From an uncultured Selenomonadales bacterium (GTDB taxonomy: Bacteria; Bacillota; Negativicutes; Selenomonadales; Selenomonadaceae), in the NCBI GenBank assembly GCA_947165145.1, contig CAMUZG010000009.1:1-64000 (forward strand): a DNA stretch of 64,000 bases, written 5' to 3'. Shown here piece by piece: positions 26,938-34,904 of the stretch. Each line of letters begins with the position of its first letter. Position 1 is the stretch's first letter. A model generated the notes under the pieces. It was not told where the DNA came from and made no database searches. It was given only the letters and a program-made list of their open reading frames with translations. The translations under genes were made by a program, and so were the position numbers.

Positions 26938-27003
26938 TTTGCAACGTGACGTTGCATCCAATGGACGCGCCGCAACGTTGTGACCTGTCGAAGTCAATCG
27001 CCG
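26938..27003 (-). repeat. dispersed MITE-like repeat, copy 3 (partial, inverted)
   Basis: Read on the minus strand, it has GGCGATTGACTTCGACAGG and GGATGCAACGTCACGTTGC, the same core module as the copies at 3.4 and 13.1 kb. The GTGACGG terminus is not seen here. Confidence 0.75.
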
Positions 27004-27016
27004 AGTTCTAACCGTT

Positions 27017-28255
27017 TTAACCGAGCCGAGCCTCTTGGTTGGTCAAAGCCTCTTGCCAAACGAGTTTCAGCGGCACAGAATTTTTTTCGGCAAGACGTCG
27101 GCAATCTTCATATTCGGGCGTGATTGAAACGATTTTGCCGTCGAACGCGCTGACTTTACATTGAACGTCGCCAAAACGTGTCGAGACCTTCGCCATGCGT
27201 CGAACTGCTTCAATCCGCCGAGAAATTTCTATCACGCGCAAACCGATTGTCGTTGTCTCCTCGAAGATGATTTTCGTGCAAAGCTCACGGTGTTCCGCGT
27301 CGACGAGCACGCTCAACATCTGCGCGGGACGATTTTTTTTCATGTAAATGGGCGTTGTCCACACGTCGAGAGCTCCAGCGTCGAAAAGTCGTTCGTACAG
27401 CCAGCCGTAAATTTGCGGGTTCATGTCGTCGATATTCGCCTCAAGCTTGAGCAGATGTCGCGAGCCTTTGCCGCCGTATTCGCCGAGATAAACGCGCAAG
27501 ACGTTCGGAATGTCTAAGTCCCAAGTTCCCGCGCCGTAACCAATTTTCTCCGACGTAAAATCTTCGGGCAAATCCGCGCTGTATTCGGCGAGAGCGTTGA
27601 CAATCGCAGCACCAGTCGGCGTCGTGAGTTCCTTTTCCGCGCCGAAATGATACGTCTTGAAGCCTTGCAGAAGTTCAGCAGTTGCGGGGGCGGGAATTTG
27701 CATGAGACCGTGAGCACATTTAACGAAGCCGCTACCCGTGTTGATTCTCGAGACGAAAATTTTTTCCGCGTCGAAATAGTCAAGACAAATCGCACAGCCG
27801 ACGATGTCGACAATCGAATCAATCGCGCCTACTTCGTGGAATGTGACTTCTTCGGCGGGGCATTGATGAACTTTGCCTTCAGCTTGAGCGATGACGTTGA
27901 AAATTGCCAACGCGCGGGCTTTGACGGCGGCGTTTAAGTCAGACGCGTCGATAATTTTTTTTATGTCGCCGAACGTGCGGTGCGTGTGATTTTTGGCGTG
28001 TTCGTGGCGATGAAGTCGGCGGATATTCGGGCGGTCGAATTCGTCCTCAAAATTTTTCGATAGCTGAACATCAACATACGCCGCGCCGATACCGTTCTTG
28101 CTCACGGCGGAAATTTCTATCGTGAAGTCTCGCGGTAGGTTGAGTTTGTCGAGTTCCGCACGCAAATATTTTTCGGGCACGCCGAGTTGAATACATGCGC
28201 CGAGGAACATATTGCCGCTGATTCCCGCCGCGCAGTCCAAATACAAAGCCTTCAT
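27017..28255 (-). CDS. larC: nickel-pincer cofactor biosynthesis protein LarC
   Basis: A 412-aa LarC-family protein (formerly DUF111), which inserts nickel into the pyridinium dithiocarboxylate pincer cofactor of lactate racemase and related enzymes. The N-terminus MKALYLDCAAGISGNMFLGA is the family signature; HEVGAIDSIVDIVG and a His-rich stretch RRLHRHEHAKNHTH (about 97-110) can bind metal. In some lactobacilli larC is split by a programmed frameshift; here it is one ORF. larA, larB and larE are not in the window. The ATG at 28255 has GGGAGG upstream; ORF extension further upstream crosses the promoter. Confidence 0.93.
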   Translation of the reverse strand: MKALYLDCAAGISGNMFLGACIQLGVPEKYLRAELDKLNLPRDFTIEISAVSKNGIGAAYVDVQLSKNFEDEFDRPNIRRLHRHEHAKNHTHRTFGDIKKIIDASDLNAAVKARALAIFNVIAQAEGKVHQCPAEEVTFHEVGAIDSIVDIVGCAICLDYFDAEKIFVSRINTGSGFVKCAHGLMQIPAPATAELLQGFKTYHFGAEKELTTPTGAAIVNALAEYSADLPEDFTSEKIGYGAGTWDLDIPNVLRVYLGEYGGKGSRHLLKLEANIDDMNPQIYGWLYERLFDAGALDVWTTPIYMKKNRPAQMLSVLVDAEHRELCTKIIFEETTTIGLRVIEISRRIEAVRRMAKVSTRFGDVQCKVSAFDGKIVSITPEYEDCRRLAEKNSVPLKLVWQEALTNQEARLG

Positions 28256-28283
28256 AAAATTCCTCCCGTCATAAATTTTGCGC

Positions 28284-28312
28284 AGTGTAACAAATTCCTT
28301 GCGGCTTGTCAA
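28284..28312 (-). promoter_or_regulatory. promoter of larC
   Basis: On the minus strand a consensus TTGACA (28312-28307) and TACACT (28289-28284) are separated by 17 bases, about 29 bases before the larC start. Confidence 0.75.
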
Positions 28313-28375
28313 AATAAGCTTGAGTCGGCAAATTGATGCGTTGAAAATTTTTGTCGACACGTTCCGAACTCGTCG

Positions 28376-28414
28376 CAAAAAAATAAGTCTTCGACCTCGT
28401 TTGAAGTCGGAGAC
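28376..28414 (-). terminator. terminator after the HPr-like gene
   Basis: GTCTTCGAC (28387-28395) pairs with GTCGGAGAC (28406-28414), nine pairs with one G-U. On the minus strand it is followed by TTATTTTTTT; on the plus strand a T run also follows, so it may act in both directions. Confidence 0.8.
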
Positions 28415-28466
28415 ATTTTTTTAGGGAAATTTTATGAGTGGGTGGGTTAAGGTAGAGGCGATTTAA

Positions 28467-28814
28467 TCAGCTGTTTGAGTCGGTCTCGCCGCTGATGATC
28501 TTCGACACTTCGCGGAAAGCCTCTTCGTTGCGCTCGCCTTTGATGTTGAGCACCAAGCTTTTGCCCGCCGTGATTGTGAGATTGACCAACGAGAGAATAC
28601 TCTTATTCGTGCCGAACTTTTTGCCCGACGCGATGCTGATAAAGCAGTTCGTTTCCTCGGCGACCTTGACGATATGTGCGCTTTCGCGGAAACCGATAAC
28701 GCCTTTGGCAACCATGATGAATGAAACTTCGTCTTGCGCGGACGTAGCAGGAACATTCGCGACCGGTGCTTTTTTACTTCTTCTATTTTTAGTTGATTTA
28801 TATTCGAGTTTCAT
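28467..28814 (-). CDS. HPr-like protein lacking the phosphorylated histidine
   Basis: A 115-aa protein with an HPr/PTS phosphocarrier-like fold after a basic N-terminal extension of about 30 residues. The active-site region GLHARP of HPr aligns with GFRESA, so His15 is replaced by Arg and phosphotransfer from Enzyme I is not expected. The regulatory-serine region is kept (GTNKSILSLVNL, aligned with NAKSIM), as is the LNIKGERNEEAF segment. This resembles B. subtilis Crh, where His15 is Gln and only Ser46 is phosphorylated; a regulatory role is inferred. It has its own promoter and terminator. The ATG has CAAGGAG upstream. No PTS genes are nearby. Confidence 0.75.
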   Translation of the reverse strand: MKLEYKSTKNRRSKKAPVANVPATSAQDEVSFIMVAKGVIGFRESAHIVKVAEETNCFISIASGKKFGTNKSILSLVNLTITAGKSLVLNIKGERNEEAFREVSKIISGETDSNS

Positions 28815-28872
28815 CTATATCAACTCCTTGCTGAAGTCCGTTGAGCTAAGCACGCTTCCTTGCGTCGACCGT

Positions 28873-28901
28873 ATTTTAGCAAAGCCGCCATCGTTAAGCA
28901 A
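28873..28901 (-). promoter_or_regulatory. promoter of the HPr-like gene
   Basis: On the minus strand TTGCTT (28901-28896) and TAAAAT (28878-28873) are 17 bases apart, leaving a leader of about 55 bases. Confidence 0.55.
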
Positions 28902-28962
28902 CGGGCATTCATTATTGTTTCAGCAAGAAATCGGTCGTGTTTGGAGCGGAATTGTCCCAAAT

Positions 28963-29074
28963 GTCAACGTGACGCAAGCGTGACGCTTGACCCAGCGGTC
29001 GCGCCGCAACTTGTTAACAATCGAACGTTATCACCGCGCTCTAAATGTTCAAGCGTCAGAAAAAGAACCGTCAC
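28963..29074 (-). repeat. dispersed MITE-like repeat, copy 4 (diverged)
   Basis: On the minus strand it starts GTGACGGTTCTTTTTC and contains GCGGCGCGACCGCTGG and CGTCACGCTTGCGTCACGTTG, matching copies 1 and 2, but the middle is diverged (GATAACGTTCGATTGTTAAC). It fills most of the gap between the HPr-like and PAP2 genes. Confidence 0.7.
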
Positions 29075-29095
29075 TGCTCAATTGTGCCAACGTCT

Positions 29096-30034
29096 CTACT
29101 TGAAACGCTCTTCGACCTTCGTGAATATCAGTGGGATAACGAACAGTATCGAGAAGAACGGCAGGAACGCGCGGAAGAAGTTGTTTGCCTCGACGCCGAG
29201 GAACATTTTCATCAGCGGATAAATCACAGCGGCAATCACGCCTAAGACAGCGAAACCGATTATCACGCGACGGAGACGGATTTTAGGCGCGACTTGCGTC
29301 TTGAAGTTGATAAACTTGTGCTCAAGGAACCAGCCGAGGAAAAATGCCAGTCCGAAGCCCAAAGCATCGAATGCATCTGCGCGGGCTCTCAGCGGGTCAA
29401 CGATAACTTTGCCGTTGAGAAAATCTTCGGGATATGGTTTGAAGTAAAGCCAGAGGAAAATTATTACGACCGTCACTAAGCCGCCGACAAAGAACATCAA
29501 CCGCCGATCTTCGTCGCGACCGATCCACGCGAAAATTTTTTCCGCCACGAAGAACAGCCCGATTGAATACGCTATCGCGACAAGAACGTCTTGCGGCGTG
29601 TGCATGCCCAAAAAATTTCTGCTGAACGCCACGAACAAGACGATTGCCGCGCAGGGGATAATCAGTTGCGGCAGTGTCTTGCGGTAGAAGAAGGCGAATC
29701 CGCCGTAAATCGCCGTGGTGAATTGTGTGTGCCCGCTCGGAAATGAATAAGCCGAAGCCTTCGATAACGCGTCCGCCGGTGGAATTATCGCCGAATCTTT
29801 AATCCACGGACGATAGACGCAGAACGTACCTTTGAGCAGGTCGTTGATGACTCTGCCGCACGTCGCGTTAAACAGCAGGAAAATTCCCGCGTTCTTGTTT
29901 ATACACCAGAAAAGCACGGCAGGTATCGCCGCAGTCAACGCACTGGTCGTCAAGGCGGAGATAATCTTGAAAAAAAATTCGCCGCCATAATTTTCGCGCA
30001 CGTCTTGCAAAAAAATTAGATAGTCTGTGTCCAC
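29096..30034 (-). CDS. PAP2-superfamily membrane phosphatase
   Basis: A 312-aa integral membrane protein with about eight hydrophobic segments. The three PAP2 phosphatase motifs are present: KGTFCVYRPW (about residues 68-77), SFPSGHTQ (about 95-102) and SRNFLGMHTPQDVL (about 137-150), giving the catalytic His pair and Asp. Likely substrates are lipid phosphates such as undecaprenyl pyrophosphate or phosphatidate; which one cannot be told. The GTG start at 30034 is preceded by GAGGAG, which itself lies in a heptamer repeat tract. It lies downstream of the carrier array remnant on the same strand. Confidence 0.88.
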   Translation of the reverse strand: MDTDYLIFLQDVRENYGGEFFFKIISALTTSALTAAIPAVLFWCINKNAGIFLLFNATCGRVINDLLKGTFCVYRPWIKDSAIIPPADALSKASAYSFPSGHTQFTTAIYGGFAFFYRKTLPQLIIPCAAIVLFVAFSRNFLGMHTPQDVLVAIAYSIGLFFVAEKIFAWIGRDEDRRLMFFVGGLVTVVIIFLWLYFKPYPEDFLNGKVIVDPLRARADAFDALGFGLAFFLGWFLEHKFINFKTQVAPKIRLRRVIIGFAVLGVIAAVIYPLMKMFLGVEANNFFRAFLPFFSILFVIPLIFTKVEERFK

Positions 30035-30062
30035 GTAATTCTAACTCCTCATTCCTAATTTG
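30032..30062. repeat. short heptamer tract supplying a ribosome-binding site
   Basis: ATTCTAACTCCTCATTCCTAA contains ATTCCTA-type heptamers. Read on the minus strand it gives the GAGGAG before the PAP2 GTG start. Confidence 0.55.
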
Positions 30063-30069
30063 CGCGAGA

Positions 30070-30155
30070 TATTCATCAGTTCGCAGTCTTGAGTCATGAC
30101 GTTCCGATGACCTTGTCGATGTTTTGGTTTGTTAAATTCGTTTCAAATCCTTACG
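30070..30155 (-). pseudogene. deletion scar of a fourth SDF-fusion carrier
   Basis: On the minus strand the text begins like the start of the downstream carriers (TAAGGATTTGAAACGAATTT, with the start codon ATG changed to ACG, then codons for LTNQNIDKVI). It jumps directly to text matching the carrier C-terminus (CTCAAGACTGCGAACTGATG, shared with 31775-31800). About 1.5 kb between these ends is missing. Both flanks are exact or near-exact matches to the intact neighbours, so this is the scar of a deleted tandem copy. Confidence 0.8.
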
Positions 30156-31728
30156 CTTTGTTCAGGAAATTCATTTTGTCGGCGGCAGCTGTCAGCTCAC
30201 ATTCACGCACGATAAAATTCAGCGCGGTGAACAGGTTGTAGGTCATAACGTCGACGATAACCAGCGAGCCTATATATTCCAGTGGCAGTTCCATTTGCGA
30301 CAACATTATGCTGAACGACGCCGCAATTCCGCCGACAACACTCGGTGTGGAAATGCTCATCTGAATTGCAAGGAACGCGATGATGAACAGTTCTGCTGCG
30401 GCAATGTGTCCGTTCGTGACGGACGCGACGTAAAATACGCTCACCGTCAGCTGAACAATTTTGGCAGGCGAAAACAGCATCAACAACAGCGGCATGGCAA
30501 AGTTGCAAAACTTTTCGTCGATACGCAGATTTTCCTTGGAGACTTCCAAACATTTCGGCAACGCGGCACTTGATGAACCCGTCGTAAGCGATACGACAAA
30601 TGCGGGAAGAATTTTCTTGAAGAAGTCCGCAATGTTCATTGAAGTTTCGAGGCGCAGACGTATCAACATAATCAGCGTAATCACGACAAGCACCAGAGAA
30701 TCCACGAGCAAAATTTTCCAGACGGAAAAAATCTGCGCGGCACTCGAAGTCCACAGCGTCTTGAGAATGCACAGGAAAATCAGCAACGGGATTGTCCCGA
30801 AGACAAGCTTCATGATTTTGAAGATTAACGAGTTAATTTCGATGGCGATGGTCTTGATGGTCGGTATGTCGTTGCCGATTGTCGTAATACATATGCCGAC
30901 AAGAAAAGCCAAAATCGTGACTTGCGGAATGTTGCGATTGTCGAAGGCATCAAAAAAAGTTGTCGGAACGAGTGCCAGAAATAGCTCAGAAATTTTGCTG
31001 AAGTCGGGCAGACTGCCGACAGCTTCAATCGACAGCACGGGGAAAAACATCAAGCTGATAAAAATCGTCAAAGAGACTACGAACAGGTCTAAGCTAAAAA
31101 GTCTTCGGATAACAGGAACAGCAACGTTGCTTAGCGTCGAAGTGCTTTCAACGGCGCAGATACTCGACACGATTGAAAAAAACACCATGAAAACCGTAAC
31201 CGTAACGATTATGCTCATCAGCGTCGATAGTAGCGGCGTGACAACGACGTTCAGCAATGTCGCGGCGATGTCGGGCGGCAAATATCCAATGAGGAATGAA
31301 CAGCCTATCGCCAACAATATCGCAACGGTGATTGAACCGCCGGGGATTTTCAGCGGCTTGCGTTCTTTCGTCGAGGCAAAAACCAATTCGTTGTGCCCGT
31401 TCTCGTAGCGGTAAGCAGTGCTTGCGGTTTCGTGGTGCAAAAGATTTTGCATAATCTCGTTGCTGAAGATGGAATCGTCTTCAAGCTCGTTATCAAGCGG
31501 ATTGAACGGCTCACCTTTCAGGCGAATCGTGACTTTCGGAGCACCGAACCATTTACGCATGTTGAGCTGAAAATCTTTGTCTTCGCCGAAATGTTCTTGC
31601 CAACGGAGTAATGACTCTTCCGCGACGAGACAAATTTTCAAAACGTCTTTCGGAGCAACGCCCGCCTTCTGGAAAAAGTTTCGGATGTCCTCGACGACCT
31701 TGTCAATGTTTTGGTTTGTTAAATCCAT
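30151..31728 (-). CDS. pseudo-HATPase/SDF fusion carrier, array copy 3
   Basis: A 525-aa protein, last of three tandem paralogues. Residues about 1-120 are the degenerate RsbW-like domain: CLVAEESLLRW (N-box with Arg for Asn), EPFNPLD and YRYENGHNELV. Residues about 128-525 are an SDF carrier core with HP1 TGSSSAALP. Unlike functional Na+ symporters, the NMDGT motif of TM7 is replaced by LFSPAK, and the substrate-binding Asp and Arg of TM8 align with Tyr and Phe, so Na+ coupling and acidic substrates are unlikely. It may be a transporter of altered mechanism or a sensor. The ATG has AAGGATTTG upstream, 9 bases from the preceding gene. Confidence 0.85.
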   Translation of the reverse strand: MDLTNQNIDKVVEDIRNFFQKAGVAPKDVLKICLVAEESLLRWQEHFGEDKDFQLNMRKWFGAPKVTIRLKGEPFNPLDNELEDDSIFSNEIMQNLLHHETASTAYRYENGHNELVFASTKERKPLKIPGGSITVAILLAIGCSFLIGYLPPDIAATLLNVVVTPLLSTLMSIIVTVTVFMVFFSIVSSICAVESTSTLSNVAVPVIRRLFSLDLFVVSLTIFISLMFFPVLSIEAVGSLPDFSKISELFLALVPTTFFDAFDNRNIPQVTILAFLVGICITTIGNDIPTIKTIAIEINSLIFKIMKLVFGTIPLLIFLCILKTLWTSSAAQIFSVWKILLVDSLVLVVITLIMLIRLRLETSMNIADFFKKILPAFVVSLTTGSSSAALPKCLEVSKENLRIDEKFCNFAMPLLLMLFSPAKIVQLTVSVFYVASVTNGHIAAAELFIIAFLAIQMSISTPSVVGGIAASFSIMLSQMELPLEYIGSLVIVDVMTYNLFTALNFIVRECELTAAADKMNFLNKA

Positions 31729-31737
31729 TTCAAATCC

Positions 31738-33312
31738 TTACGTACTGTAAAAAAATTTCATCTTCTTTGCGACAGTCATCAGTTCGCAGTCTTGAGATAC
31801 GACGTTCAGCGCGGAAAGTATGTTGTCCGCCAAAACGTTCGCTATCATCAGCGGTCCGACCAAATCCAACGGGAAACCGAGTTGCGTCAACAAAATTGTG
31901 AATGACGCCAACGCTCCGCCCGAAACTTTTGGTGTGGCAATGCTCAGTTGTATCGCGAGAAAAGCAATGATTAACAGCTGCACGATAGGAATCGTTTTGT
32001 CGAAAACCGCCGCGGCGTAAAATGAGTTTACGACAATTTCTATCGTCAACGACGGCGCAAACAATGCCAATGCCATCGGCAAAAAGAACGTGCAAAATTT
32101 TTCGTCGACGCGCAGAACATTCTTGGCGATTTCGAGATTTTTTGGGAAGGCAGCCATACTGCTTGCAGTCGAGAGGGCGATTATGACGGCAGGCGAAATT
32201 TTTTTCACGAAGTCGGCGACATGTACTTTGGAAATAAATTTCAGGCAAATCAACATCACCACGACAACTGCCGCATACGTGATTAATTCCGCGACGACAA
32301 TCTTCCACACAAGGAACACGTCCGAAAAATCGTTAGTGGTCAGCGTCTTGAACAGGCAAAGGAACACCGTGAACGGAATGATGCGCAGAATCGTTTCCAT
32401 AACTTTGAAGATTAAAACGTTGAGCTCGACGATGACGGTTTTTACGTTCGGTATGCGGTTGCCGATTGTCGTAATGCAAATGCCGACAAGGAACGCCATA
32501 ACCGTGACCTGCAAAACTTTTCCTTCGGCGAACGATCCCAAAATATTCGTCGGGATTATCGACAGGAACAAATTTATTATCTCGCCGATTTTAATTGAAG
32601 AATCGCCGCTGAACGACAGCACGGGGAAAAACAGCGAACTTATAAAAATCGACAGGGCGATTATGCACGCTGACAGGAAAAAAAATCTGCCGATGACCGT
32701 GAAGCCGATGTTGCTCAGCGTCGAAGTGCTCTCGATAGCACAGATACTCGACACGATTGAAAAGAACATCATGAAAACCGTAACGGTGACGATTAAGCTC
32801 ATCAACGCGGATAAAATCGGCGCGACAACTTCGCCTGTCAAGATGTGCAGAATTTCTTGCGGCATGAAGCTTGCGGCGAAGGAACACATTATCGCCAGCA
32901 ATATCGCAATGGTAATCGAACCGCCAGGAATTTTTAGCGGCTTGCGTTCTCTCGTCGAGAAAGAAATTAATTCGTTGCAACCGTTTTCGTAGCGGTAAAT
33001 CGTGCCGGCGGTGTCGTATTGCAAAAGATTTTGCATGATGTCGTTGCTGAAGATTGAATCGTCTTCAAGCTCGTTGTCAAGCGGATTGAACGGCTCGGCT
33101 TTAAGGCGAATCGTAATTTTCGGAGCACCGAACCATTTGCGCATGTTGAGCTGAAAATCTTTGTCTTCGCCGAAACGTTCTTGCCAACGAAGCAACGACT
33201 CTTCCGCGACGAGACAAATTTTCAGATTGTCTTTACGAGAAACGCCCGCCTTCTGAAAAAAGTTGCGAATGTCCTCAATGACCTTGTCAATGTTTTGGTT
33301 TGTTAAATTCAT
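31738..33312 (-). CDS. pseudo-HATPase/SDF fusion carrier, array copy 2
   Basis: A 524-aa paralogue, the most diverged of the three. The N-terminal domain keeps CLVAEESLLRW, EPFNPLD and YRYENGCNELI. The carrier core has HP1 TASSMAAFP and, in place of NMDGT, LFAPSL. The TM8 region LADNILSALN retains an Asp equivalent to GltPh D394, which the other two lack, while the Arg is Leu. This points to a different ligand for this copy. Start ATG with AAGGATTTG upstream; 9-base gaps on both sides. The flanking start and end sequences match the deletion scar at 30.1 kb closely. Confidence 0.85.
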   Translation of the reverse strand: MNLTNQNIDKVIEDIRNFFQKAGVSRKDNLKICLVAEESLLRWQERFGEDKDFQLNMRKWFGAPKITIRLKAEPFNPLDNELEDDSIFSNDIMQNLLQYDTAGTIYRYENGCNELISFSTRERKPLKIPGGSITIAILLAIMCSFAASFMPQEILHILTGEVVAPILSALMSLIVTVTVFMMFFSIVSSICAIESTSTLSNIGFTVIGRFFFLSACIIALSIFISSLFFPVLSFSGDSSIKIGEIINLFLSIIPTNILGSFAEGKVLQVTVMAFLVGICITTIGNRIPNVKTVIVELNVLIFKVMETILRIIPFTVFLCLFKTLTTNDFSDVFLVWKIVVAELITYAAVVVVMLICLKFISKVHVADFVKKISPAVIIALSTASSMAAFPKNLEIAKNVLRVDEKFCTFFLPMALALFAPSLTIEIVVNSFYAAAVFDKTIPIVQLLIIAFLAIQLSIATPKVSGGALASFTILLTQLGFPLDLVGPLMIANVLADNILSALNVVSQDCELMTVAKKMKFFYST

Positions 33313-33321
33313 TTCAAATCC

Positions 33322-34899
33322 TTACGCTTTGTTCAGGAAATTCATTTTGTCGGCGGCAACCATCAGCTCACATTCACGCAAAAGAACATTTACTGCGGTG
33401 AAGATGTTGCCCGTCACGACGTCGGCAATCATCAGCGAGCCGATATATTCCAACGGCAGTTCCATTTGAGTTAACATTATGCTGAACGACGCCGCAATCC
33501 CGCCGCCAACGCTCGGTGAGGATATGCTCATTTGAATTGCAAGGAACGCGATGATGAACAATTCCGCCACAGCAATGTTGTCGTTCGTGACGAACGCGAC
33601 GTAAAACACGCTCACCGTCAGCTGAATCAGTTTCGATGGCGAGAACAGCACTAACGACAGCGGTATCCAGAAGTTGCAAAACTTTTCGTCGACGTGCAGA
33701 TTTTCTTTGGAGACTTCCAAACTCTTCGGCAACGCGGCACTTGATGAACCCGTCGTGAGCGAGACGATGAACGCGGGAAAAATTTTCTTGAAGAAGTCCG
33801 CAAGTTTTATTGAAGTCTTGAGGCGCAGACGTATCAACATGAACAGCGTAAACGCGCCGTAAGCCAGACAGTTCGCGGCTAAAATTTTCCAGACGGATAA
33901 AACCTGCCCGACGCTCGAAGTCATCAGCGTTTTGACAATGCACAGGAAAATCAGCAACGGGATTGTCTCGAAGACAAGCTCCATGATTTGGAACATCAGC
34001 AGGTTAAATTCGTTGACGATTGATTTGATGTTCGATATGCGGTTGCCGAGCATGATGATACAAAGCCCGACGAAGAACGCCATAATAATGACTTGCGGGA
34101 CGTTGCGCTTGACGAATGCGTCAAAAAAATTTGTCGGGACGGTCGACAGCAACAGCTCAGAAATTTTACCTAAGTCGTGCGCATTGCCGCCGCCGTCAAC
34201 CGACAGCACGGGGAAAAACATTAAGCTGATAAAAATCGTCAAGACGATTATGAGCAGGTCGAAGAGAAAAAATCCGCGTATGACGGGCACGCCGATATTG
34301 CCTAACATCGTGGTATTTTCAATCGCGCAGATACTCGACACGATCGAAAAGAACACCATGAAAACCGTGACTGTAACGATTAAGCTCATCAGCGTCGATA
34401 GCAACGGATTGATGAAGTCGTCCAGCAATGTTGCGGTGATGTCCGCCGGCAAATATCCGAAGAGGAACGAACAGCCTATCGCCAACAATATCGCAACGGT
34501 AATCGAACCGCCAGGAATTTTCAGCGGCTTGCGTTCCTTCGTCGAGATTGCAACAAATTCGTTGCAACCGTTCTCGTAGCGGTAAACTGTGCTTGCGGTT
34601 TCGTGGTGCAGGAGATTTTGCATAATCTCGCTACTGAAAATGCTATCGTCTTCCTGCGTGTTGTCCAGTGGATTAAACGGCTGACCTTTCAGGCGGATTG
34701 TAATCTTCGGAGCACCAAACCATTTGCGCGTGTAAAGTTGAAAATCTTTGTTCGCACCAAAACGTTCCTGCCAACGGAGCAACGCCTCTTCCGCGACGAG
34801 ACAAATTTTGAGAACGTCTTTCGGCGCAACGTCCGCCCGTTGGAAGAAACTGCGAATATCCTCGACGGTCTTGTCGATATTTTGATTGGAAAGTTCCAT
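33322..34899 (-). CDS. pseudo-HATPase/SDF fusion carrier, array copy 1
   Basis: A 525-aa paralogue, first in the array, very similar to copy 3. Domain landmarks are CLVAEEALLRW, QPFNPLD, YRYENGCNEFV, then membrane helices from about residue 130, HP1 TGSSSAALP, TM7 LFSPSK instead of NMDGT, and HP2-like SSPSVGGG. TM8 has Gly and Phe at the substrate Asp and Arg positions. It starts only 5 bases after the glyA stop without a clear Shine-Dalgarno motif, so translation probably depends on coupling to glyA. The link to serine/glycine metabolism suggests an amino-acid-related ligand; that is inference. Confidence 0.85.
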   Translation of the reverse strand: MELSNQNIDKTVEDIRSFFQRADVAPKDVLKICLVAEEALLRWQERFGANKDFQLYTRKWFGAPKITIRLKGQPFNPLDNTQEDDSIFSSEIMQNLLHHETASTVYRYENGCNEFVAISTKERKPLKIPGGSITVAILLAIGCSFLFGYLPADITATLLDDFINPLLSTLMSLIVTVTVFMVFFSIVSSICAIENTTMLGNIGVPVIRGFFLFDLLIIVLTIFISLMFFPVLSVDGGGNAHDLGKISELLLSTVPTNFFDAFVKRNVPQVIIMAFFVGLCIIMLGNRISNIKSIVNEFNLLMFQIMELVFETIPLLIFLCIVKTLMTSSVGQVLSVWKILAANCLAYGAFTLFMLIRLRLKTSIKLADFFKKIFPAFIVSLTTGSSSAALPKSLEVSKENLHVDEKFCNFWIPLSLVLFSPSKLIQLTVSVFYVAFVTNDNIAVAELFIIAFLAIQMSISSPSVGGGIAASFSIMLTQMELPLEYIGSLMIADVVTGNIFTAVNVLLRECELMVAADKMNFLNKA

Positions 34900-34904
34900 A
34901 AATG

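Noticed and set aside
30461..34579. Several 200-315-codon plus-strand ORFs opposite the carrier array
   Set aside because: They occur at equivalent places opposite each paralogue, so they are shadows of the same coding pattern.
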